Shown here one piece after another: positions 55,902 to 64,000 of a DNA stretch of 64,000 nt. Made by a program: the position numbers and the translations under genes. The notes beneath the pieces are model-generated. The model ran no database searches. It worked only from the letters and a program-made list of their open reading frames with translations, and had not been told where the DNA came from. Source of the DNA: Mycocentrospora acerina (taxonomy: Eukaryota; Ascomycota; Dothideomycetes; Pleosporales); the NCBI GenBank assembly GCA_022701365.1, contig JAKUHH010000013.1, positions 222,035 to 286,034 on the forward strand, written 5' to 3'. Numbering within the stretch: position 1 is the first letter of the stretch; each line of letters starts with the position of its first letter.

Positions 55902-58373
55902 CAATGACTCGAAGGATTACGGAATGTCCTTTGGTGGCCAACAAAGGGTATTCAAATATCTGTTTGCACATGACATCGCAACAACTATGGTAATGACTCA
56001 ACTTTCGTATATGCATTTCAAAGCAATTTCAATTCTCATCAGATTAGCTTTTGATTGAGATTGGTTGACCTATAGCAACTAGTAAATGTATATTCTTGAA
56101 ATAAGTATGCTGCAGTGCCCTCTGAACCCTTCAGAAAGACCTGCCATGTTTGTATGCCCCAAAACATAAAGGTAGGTATATACAGTAGTATCGTGATCCA
56201 AAGGGCGAAATCTATTACACAATGGGTTCACATTTCGCGTTGAATTTCAGGTTAGGGGTTTGCAGTAGTCTATATATTAAACATACTAAAATCTACAAAT
56301 TTTATAAAATAATTCACATTACCTCTAATAACGTAAACTAAATGACGTAACGATAGTAACAGCAGTAGATCCGCGACTCTCATGGAGCCTTTGGCAATAA
56401 TGCTCAATCTTCAGAAGACAAATATGACTATGCACCACATCGTGACCAATTCACTACATTTTGGAAGTTTATGCAAGACAGTGGCTCACATTTGATCAAG
56501 CGTAATTTGAATAAAAACTGCGATAAAGCTATACCATCCGTACTTTGCAAAGCTAGGAGCACTTGTGCGGAAAATTGTCTGTTCTGCGGGATCACAGAGG
56601 GTACCCACATTGGCGAAGCCTTTTCGAGCAGTAAATATAGCTGAAGCGCGAAAACACAAGTTGTACGCTCGTAAATTTTGAAGTGATTAGAGCATAGCAG
56701 CTCGTGATCTATCGATCGTGATGTGCAACATGCTGCGAAGTACATGTAGCTTCGCTAGTGGTTATTTAGGCTTTAGATGTGAGCACCAGCGACCTGCACA
56801 TCGTCAGTCCTTTTTCCCTCAATCTCCTAATTCTAATTTTTATGTAGCCCCTTTTACCATAAAGTCATTACGACTGATGGTCTGCTCACGTACATGATTC
56901 GTGACAGAAGAAATCGTCAATTCTGATGGCTCTAGTGAATATCGGCAGTAAAGCGATGCCGTTAGTCATTGTTACGCGCAGCCAGGCTGTCAAGGCTCTA
57001 GCGGCTTTGGTGGTGGCTATGATATCTCTTTACATTCCGAGTAGTGCCTTTCAGGATTATCAAGAGTCCAAGTGTAACCAGATTTATAGCTGCTGGGGGA
57101 GTGGCTATCCTGACTGGTACCGCAGCTACTGAGTCGCTATTTTAGCCATGTCAACAGGAAGCGAAGTCTGGAATGTAGCTGAATTCTTTCAGCGGCCGTT
57201 CTTTTCGTGACTGTAGCACTTCTCGGCACCAATGCTTGCTGTTCAACAATCGACCCGATATGGAGCTCATGCTTGAGGGTACAGTCAAAAGACTGGAGTT
57301 TGTGCAGAGTTGGAGTATTGATACAGTAAGGATAACATAAAACAGTCCAATAAGTTAAGACGTAATTTAAAATCTAGCAATACCTTATCAACATGGTGTA
57401 AATACCTAAACAAGGGTGAAACACTCGGCCATCTCAAGAGATCAGAAAAAGACTTACACTAAGTTTGCTGAAGAATTTTTTAATTTATTTTTTATATTTA
57501 TTAACTTGTTTAACTTTGAAAGTTATTCAAGTAAAATGTTCTATCCCTTAGAAATATTTGGACAATAATCTATTTTGGGGACAAAGAAGGTTCTCTCTAA
57601 CACAATCATTTTCTTCTCCATCCAAATTTCAAAATGAATTTCAGCCTTCACTAGGGTATAATACTTTAATATTTTCGCGGTGTTTAATACACTTCCTACG
57701 CACCCTAGTGTGGGTGCGACTACCTCAAGAACAAAATCACCATAATTTATTAAATAGCTTCTCATGCATTCATCAGATATCGGAATAGAAAATTCTCTAG
57801 TGTAGAAATGAGAACGAAGAAAAAAGGCTCTTTCAAAATCAGGAGGAAGTGGCCACCGTGAACAAAATGCGAACGAAGACGATCGTGATGTGAGTCAAGA
57901 TGTACAAATTACGGCACCTAAAAGCAGTACATGATCTGTCAGCCAACAATACAAATCTTCTAGCCACAGTAGCATGAAGGTCAGCATTTTTGTTAGCTCA
58001 CACGATCCTTATAGCAGTCTCTGACAAAGAATAAAGTACGTTAGTATCCTGGAAGCCTGCGAAGCCGTATATACGCGCAAGCCAACCGCTGCAGTTCGAC
58101 ATTCAGCAGTAACAACAACCACGACTGTTCGCCGGCTTAGTGTTTCAACAAACGGTTAAATCTTATACTGGTTAGTTCGTGTCCTGGATCAGCAGAATAT
58201 AACGAAACTGACTTTACAAGCTGCCACACATAACTTGCAAGCTTTGACTGAATGTTAGGTTCCACATGCATAACAGGATCTGGTTGTAGCTGCTCCAGAG
58301 CATCATGCAGTTTTACTGACATTCTGGCCGTACCTGAATGGTCTCAATTGTTGGCTTGAACCATATCCCAAAA

Positions 58374-58385
58374 GGGGGGGGGGGG
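58374..58385. repeat. Run of twelve G
   Basis: A mononucleotide G run in the gene-poor interval. It could be a true homopolymer or an assembly-sensitive site. Confidence 0.85.
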
Positions 58386-59589
58386 ATGAAGCTGCCCGTG
58401 CGCAAACACAGCTAGAAAAGTTGTAGACCTTGGAAATTTGTCATAGCCGATTCTGTAATGTAGTCGAACATAAAATGAGTAGCTATATCAATCAACGATT
58501 TGCTTTAGCACTCATGAGATATGGTCAATGTATGGTATATTGGCCATGTTCAAGTCATTTCTGAGTGACCAGACATACGCTAGAGGAAGCATTGATTCCT
58601 ACAGATAGAAATCAGAATTTGGTTTGTTCAAAGCAGAGCACGATTGACATTTTGAGAGCTTTTATGATATTTGTTTCTTGGCACTAATAATGAATTGTGC
58701 TGAGGCACAGGCCTGCAGTGCTTATCAGAAAATAGTCGCTCTGTCCACATTTTCCAAAGTGATAGATTTTGCTATTCGCAGCCTTAGATACACAAATTCC
58801 CAACGTGGCTATGATCAAATGTCCGCATATCCATCATTTGCTCCTGCTAAAATACAACAAGATGCAATGATTGGCTGCCTGTTTACCAATTAGAAGAAGT
58901 AGGCTTTTACTGAAGCGGGGCTACTCGCAGACTGTTTCTAGATAACTTGAGCAAGCAGCGACGCCACAGCTACTAAGCGGTAAAATGCAAACATGACACA
59001 CTCAAATCAGACAAGTGACAGGTCGCCGACTAGGGCCGTCGCTTGAGAAGGTTACTCAACGCCACCGCATGGATAAACAGCCGAATCAAATCACATTCAG
59101 ACCCTTAGCCTTGTGTTGAAAACGGTGACGAACAAAACCCCTTCGATTGATGTACCACTTGATCACTTGAGAACGACACTATGTTCATCTCATCGCGTTT
59201 GTTTTGCTCTAGGAGAGATGGCCTGTGCTCATCAGGTTAGACTTTAGCCACAGAGCCTCGTGTTGGCGACTAGCCATCGCTAGCGAATGATCGATGCCTA
59301 GTGACCCAGAAACAGGTGCATCTGGGCAACTGAATACGAATTCTAGCGGGCACGGCGGAATAATCGCCATCACCTTTAATTGCATGATGAACGGATCGGG
59401 TAAACAAGGGAAACCTTCTATTGCTCGTTCTGACCTCAACTCCTCAGTCCTGCGAACGATCCTTGGACTCTTCCCGTCTATTTTACTTGATTTTCCTATT
59501 ACACTGGTGATGCGGGCGAACAACCATTAGTGTATAGAGTCCATTGTGGAGACGTGTACACTGTTGTCCATAGCATATCAATCGCATTT

Positions 59590-60917
59590 ATGGCAAGCCG
59601 CCACCGTGAGGTATTGGGTGTCGCGATTCTGTTTTTCGTACTCACATGGTTGAGTGTTGGCCTACGTGTGTATGTACGCGGTGTGATGAGGAAGACTTGG
59701 GGTAGAGATGACTCTTTTATGATAGCTAGTTTAGTACGCTTAGCATACCGTCGATACTCGAACTCGGAAACAGAACACTGATTTTTGTAGGCTGTATATA
59801 CCGTTTATATCGCTTTTCAATTCGTGTCTGTCAAACATGGAATAGGCCGGCATCGCTCAGAGTTGAGCGACGAGGACAAAAGGATTGCACTCCTAGTAAG
59901 TTGACCAACATGCTTTCATCTAATGCTACTAAAAGCACCTAGTTTTGGTATCTTGGTGAGCTTCTCTATGTGATTGTCAGCTGCACGCTCAAGTTCTCCA
60001 TTGGCTTCTTTTATCTGAGGATTGCCGTTCAGCGGTGCCACATCTGGATTATTCGACTGTTGATGTCAGGGACTATCTTCTTCTCGATTATCTACTTTTT
60101 CTTAGTTATGGCACAATGTCGACCCAGTGAGCTTCCTGGCCCCTCTACATCTCTACTTAAAAAAATGTGTGCTGAATTTTTCAAGTTGACGAGTTCTGGA
60201 ACAACCATCCCGCGTCGAATAAATGTATATCTAAGGGACCAACACTTGGGATAACATATGCTCTTGCAGCTGTAAATGCTGCAGCGGACTGGAGCCTTGG
60301 AACCCTTCCCTTCTTCATTGTCCGTGGTACGGGTATGGATTTCAAGACGAAGGCTTTGGTTGTTGGAATCCTTGCATTTGCTGCCATGTAGGTAGATTTG
60401 TACTCGTCATAACCGACGTAGCGCTAACGAGTCTACAGAGGAAGTACGGGAACAATCGTGCGCATGTTTTACCTCCATACTCTTTTGGATGGCCCTGACT
60501 TTCTATGTAAGTCAGATTTTTTAGAAGCAGTCTTCACAATCTCTTAATGCGTTACCTAATATATATATATTTCCAGGGTCAACCACAGATGTTGCTATTT
60601 GGAGCACAGTTGAGCCTGGAATCGGTATAACGGCCGGAAGTATAGCTACTCTGCGACCGCTGATGCAACAGTATCTCGCGTCTCTAGGCCTCGTATCACA
60701 ATCTAGACAGCCTCCCCCTCCAATACATTTGCCGGGATGGAAGGAACGCCGTGGCTACCAACAAAGCCTAGACTTCCCTAGTCTAGCTCCCACACAAGAC
60801 ATAAGTACAAACTTGACCGAAAGCTCAGTTCTCAAGTCGTCAGAACAAAGCAACTCTAACCCATCACCAAATCAATTGCAGCACATCAAAGATCTATCCC
60901 ATACGGAAGGATCATGA
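59590..60917 (+). CDS. Fungal rhodopsin-domain integral membrane protein
   Basis: Six exons (59590-59733, 59791-59895, 59943-60126, 60186-60387, 60439-60506, 60577-60917) encode 347 residues. All five introns are 47-70 bp with GT-AG ends and keep one frame. About seven membrane helices can be traced: REVLGVAILFFVLTWLSVGLRVYV first, then AVYTVYIAFQF, ELLYVIVSCTLKFSIGFFYL, a helix ending MAQCRP, a helix within ITYALAAVNAAADWSLG, KALVVGILAFAAI, and the region before IATLRPL. Landmarks of the family are RDDSF, KHGIGRH, CRP...FW, and a C-terminal DVAIWSTVEPGIGITAGSIATLRPL. A Ser/Pro-rich cytosolic tail follows. These proteins (SAT4/Pth11-related rhodopsin-domain group) lack a proven ligand and often sit near secondary-metabolism or accessory genes. 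It lies in a gene-poor region. Confidence 0.88.
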
Positions 60918-61941
60918 AGAAAATAAGCCGGACTTGAAAACAAATACATTAAAAGATAGATTAGTCGAATCTATAATTTACTTTGATTGTCGCGTTTTGT
61001 GAAAGAGATCCAAGATACTCGTACGGAATGATTGTTGGGTCGCAAGAAAAAGTAGGGCAGTATATACCAGAAAACAACCGGAAACTGCAAAGGGACATCT
61101 CTCAGATTTAGAGAATTTATAGGTACGAATCTTAACGATAGGCAGGCTTTTCGAGTTGATTGTTGTCAACAATGATGATTTACGTTTCGAACAGCAATAC
61201 AGTTACAACAACAAAAACATCAGCGTCTCCTCCCTCCCAATGTCCATAGCCTACATCTCTCTCGAAAAAATCGTCTCGAAAATGACTCAAATTTTTACGA
61301 TACAAATTGCTCCACTTGTATCAATAACTGCATCGGCGGATGATGTTGGCAATTGGGAAATCTTGAAGCGCACTGAATATTCTGACTTGATATAAACGTT
61401 GCTGACAGCACTAAAATGTGACATAGTTTTTTTTTGCATCTCTCCTGTGAAGTTGATTTTTCTACTGAAGGCAAACTGCTGAGCACTCCTAGATCATGGA
61501 AGATATGATAACTAGGTTTACTATAGTAATAGACATTCGTGCTTGAGCGTTCAGGGCGATTTTTTCTGTGTCATTATAGAGTTGAACGTATTTCATTGTT
61601 TCTATCTAGGTTGAAATGTTCAGAAAGCTTAAGATTTCCAAAGCTTTTGCAACGATATAGATTGAGCTACTAGGAACTTTGTCAGCCAAAACTGGTGTTT
61701 TGTTGCGTGTAGCACCATGTGAGCACAAATTGCGTATATATTTTCCTTTTTCTTCTCGTCTAAGAAGACATCAAGTTTTACTCGGAATGTTCCCTCGAAA
61801 AGTGCATACTAACGAAGGATCAGACAGCATAGGTCAAGGATCAACTTCAAATTTTTAACACACAGAGCGAAAGAAGGATTGTAAGACAGGCGAGCATTTG
61901 TTGCTGCTCCATTTGCGCCGTGATTAATTAGTTCCGACTCC

Positions 61942-61970
61942 CGGCGGCATGCGAAACCACTACTCCGCCG
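61942..61970. promoter_or_regulatory. Inverted CGGCGG/CCGCCG pair
   Basis: CGGCGG at 61942-61947 and CCGCCG at 61965-61970, separated by 17 bp. Inverted CGG triplets are the usual shape of Zn(II)2Cys6 binding sites. Predicted only. Confidence 0.35.
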
Positions 61971-62131
61971 CCTTGGTGCCCTTGGTGTCTTGATTAACCC
62001 CGCTGTCTCTGACATCACTCCTCTCTCATGACGGTCATAATTGAATTGATATGGTTCAAATGTCGGCGTTTCCTCATAGTCAGCGGCACTTCAATGCGGA
62101 AAAAATGCCTGTTTGAATTGAACAGACAAGA

Positions 62132-62188
62132 CGGAACCTTTCCGTGAGTTTGTCCCGACCGCGGAACGCTACCCCGCGTTCCGTGAGT
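62132..62188. promoter_or_regulatory. Duplicated CGGAA...TTCCGTGAGT dyad upstream of the dehydrogenase
   Basis: The first dyad is CGGAA, 3 bp, TTCCG (62132-62144). The second is CGGAACGC, 6 bp, GCGTTCCG (62162-62183). Each ends in TTCCGTGAGT, which occurs twice exactly. The block is 101-157 bp upstream of the dehydrogenase start, a natural site for a pathway-specific activator. Confidence 0.5.
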
Positions 62189-62288
62189 ACCAACGTACAA
62201 AACAAGAAGTCAAATCAGGTTGTATTTCATTGACGCATTCCACAACATATTGTCACTTAATTTCAGAATCGCACTATTACCCAAAGTC

Positions 62289-63123
62289 ATGGCAGCCACC
62301 AAAGTAGCTCTCATCACAGCCAGTTCAGCAGGCTTGGGCGCTCAGATAGCCCGCGTCTTCGCACCAGATTTCCGAGTTGTACGTGCTTAAGCAGCCCAAC
62401 CGAACTTTCTCGGGCAGATTTGAACAGGACCTCCTGATAGTTAACAAATTTCAGGTCATCAACTACTCTTCAAACCCTGACCGCGCACAATCTCTGATCA
62501 AAGAGCTCTCCGATATTACCGGCAGCTCCTCCCAAACAAGCCCCCGTTTCCATGCTGTCCAAGCAGATATGTCCTCGAAGTCATCAGTAGAGAGCCTCGT
62601 TAAAGAGACTCTCAGTGTTATGGGGCGATTGGATGTCGTTGTTTCAAACGCAGGCTGGACACGTATGACCACATTTACCGATATTGAGCAACAAGTCAAC
62701 GAGGAAGACTGGGATAAATGCTTTATTATGAATGTCAAGACACACCTTTGGCTTGCATACGCAGTGAAAGATGCGATAGCCGAGAATGAAGGGACGTTCA
62801 TTTCTACAGCGAGTGTAGCAGGTGTAAAGCCCTCAGGTTCTAGTGTTCCATATGCAGTGACAAAGGCGGCACAAATCCATCTCATGAAGAGCCTGGCTGT
62901 CGTTCTTGCACCGAAGATTAGGGTCAATGCTGTCAGTCCAGGGATGATGCTGACAGAGTGGGGACTAAAATTCCCTGAGGCGAAGAGAAATGGTGCAATT
63001 AACAACACAAAATTAAAGAGGTTAGCAACAGTGGAGGATGTTGCAGATCAAGTTCGGACATTGGCTTTGAGTAGGAGCATAACGGGACAAAACATATGCA
63101 TTGATGGTGGTTCATCATTGTGA
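62289..63123 (+). CDS. Short-chain dehydrogenase/reductase
   Basis: Two exons (62289-62378 and 62455-63123) encode 252 residues, the classical SDR length. The 76-bp intron (GTACGT...TCAG) joins DFRV to VINYSSNPDR. The nucleotide-binding turn reads TASSAGLG (residues 10-17), the TGxxxGxG motif with Ala for the first Gly. The structural NAG is at 95-97. The catalytic residues are Ser150, Tyr163 and Lys167 (YAVTK). The substrate-side PG loop is in NAVSPGMMLTEW. NAD(P)-dependent oxidoreductase; the substrate cannot be deduced. Nearest neighbour is the rhodopsin-domain gene 1.4 kb upstream. No backbone biosynthetic gene is visible in the window, so membership in a metabolite cluster is only a possibility beyond the right edge. 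Confidence 0.92.
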
Positions 63124-64000
63124 GAAAATGTAAATATGACAGAGCAATTTTAAATTATGAACAAGCAACCAGTCGCTTAATACAAAACTTATTTCTTTTG
63201 ATTATTTAAACTGCTGTTTTAATTTTTACTATTTAGTTTATCTGTTGTTAATCTATCTATCTTGTTATACTAAATATAGTATTGCCTATGCAGTTTTTAG
63301 TTTATAAATTGCTGGTTTACTTGTAAAGTTAATTTTTTCTTTCTAAAGCCTTTAAAGCTTTGTAAAATAATTGTAGTGCTATTACTTTATAGTAAATTAA
63401 AATAGAATTAGAGATAGGATTATTTTTTAATATTCTCATAATCTATATATCTAGCTATTCAAGTATAATGATGCCTATACAGACACTAGTCTATAAGGCG
63501 CTGTTTTCTCTCCTACGCTTATCTTTCTTTTTTAGAGCCCTAGAAGCCTAGTAAAACAGTAGTAGTGTTCTTACTACATAGCTTGCTAACAGTAGATTAT
63601 TCTAGAGTAGGTCTATTTTGTTGTAGTAGGCCTTTAGGTTAAGGCTCCTGCAGCAGGCAGCTGTCTAGGCTGTTGCTATTTGTTGTTTTTGTGTGTTGTA
63701 GGGGCTTATTGCTAGGCCCCTGTTGCACGTTGTTTGCAGGCTATTGCTAGCCCCCTGTTGCGCGTTGCAGAGGCCTATTGCTAGGCCCCTGTTGCACATT
63801 GTAATATCTTCTAGTCTAGAGCTCCTGCAGCTAGCAGCCACCTAGCTGTTGCTATTTCTGTTTTTTGCAGAAACTTAAGCAGTGCTTTTTGCCCTGCTTT
63901 AGTATTAAAGATAGCAGCTAATGTTAGCCTACTTATCTCTTTCTGTATTTGTTTTCTTTCTAGATTGTAGTGTTTATAATGTAAGAGCAGGTGCTTAGGT
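63124..64000. repeat. TA-rich, repeat-bearing right edge, possibly RIP-affected
   Basis: AT-rich DNA with very frequent TA steps and no coding potential. From 63600 it contains related blocks. A CTATTGCTAGGCCCCTGTTGCACGTTG unit recurs about three times between 63700 and 63805 with small changes. A GCTCCTGCAG...GCTGTTGCTATTT block occurs near 63640 and again near 63820. This looks like decayed, repeat-induced-point-mutated repetitive DNA, cut off by the window end. Confidence 0.6.

Larger units (their letters stand above)
52757..59589. other. Gene-poor stretch of nearly 7 kb
   Basis: No frame longer than about 105 codons, and none with known similarity. No transposase, reverse transcriptase, LTR or tRNA was recognised. 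Small structures are a perfect 9-bp hairpin (55879-55901), a 7-bp hairpin in AT-rich DNA (57699-57718) and a run of twelve G (58374-58385). Composition is AT-leaning, especially 56240-56350 and 57470-57800. It could be decayed transposon sequence or a long regulatory or heterochromatic interval. Confidence 0.55.
60918..62288. other. Intergenic region with SDR promoter elements
   Basis: About 1.4 kb of AT-rich DNA turning locally GC-rich near 61880-62190. The distal part has no gene. The proximal part has paired CGG-type elements before the dehydrogenase gene. Confidence 0.55.

Noticed and set aside
59209..59523. Leftward frame of 104 codons before the rhodopsin-domain gene
   Set aside because: No known features, and an overlapping frame of equal quality exists on the other strand.

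Overview
This window is a nuclear chromosome segment of a filamentous ascomycete, most likely a Dothideomycete and plausibly Pleosporales. The evidence is short introns of about 45-190 bp with GTATGT/GTAAGT-type donors, compact genes on both strands, and a gene set typical of such fungi: Kar9, Lte1, a leucine-rich-repeat adenylate cyclase, alternative oxidase, Alg9, Naf1, fungal-type rhodopsin-domain and 2EXR-like proteins. Species cannot be fixed from sequence alone. I support 18 protein-coding genes. I rebuilt exon structures by hand from splice sites, frame continuity and family conservation. I saw no rRNA, tRNA or CRISPR array.

Left part (1-9.9 kb): a secreted tandem-repeat surface protein (-), about 4 kb without a recognisable gene, a secreted and probably GPI-anchored App1/DUF2183-type phosphatidate phosphatase-like protein (+), a 2EXR/F-box-like protein (-) and a GNAT acetyltransferase (+). 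Centre (10-50.7 kb), the housekeeping core: Kar9 spindle-positioning protein (-), a 517-residue protein of unknown function (-), a four-exon acylphosphatase (+), mitochondrial alternative oxidase (+), a CorA-like metal transporter (-), the Lte1 RasGEF of mitotic exit (-), the Alg9 mannosyltransferase (-) divergent from the Naf1 H/ACA snoRNP assembly factor (+), a very large adenylate cyclase (+), a GPI-type cell-wall protein (-) and a SET-domain protein (+). Right part (50.7-64 kb): a small two-exon protein of unknown function, a nearly 7 kb gene-poor stretch, a six-exon rhodopsin-domain membrane protein and a short-chain dehydrogenase. The window ends in TA-rich, repeat-bearing DNA resembling a RIP-affected or AT-rich isochore edge.

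Functional threads: Kar9 and Lte1 both act in spindle positioning and mitotic exit. Adenylate cyclase is the Ras/cAMP effector. Alg9 serves N-glycosylation of secreted proteins such as the three surface proteins here. The genes are not an operon-like cluster. I found no convincing new multi-gene system. The most interesting points are a GC-AG intron in ALG9, two SxIP (EB1-binding) motifs in the Kar9 tail, an easily missed acylphosphatase, a repeated dyad upstream of the dehydrogenase, in-frame repeat arrays in surface proteins, and several microsatellites placed in leaders or trailers of conserved genes.
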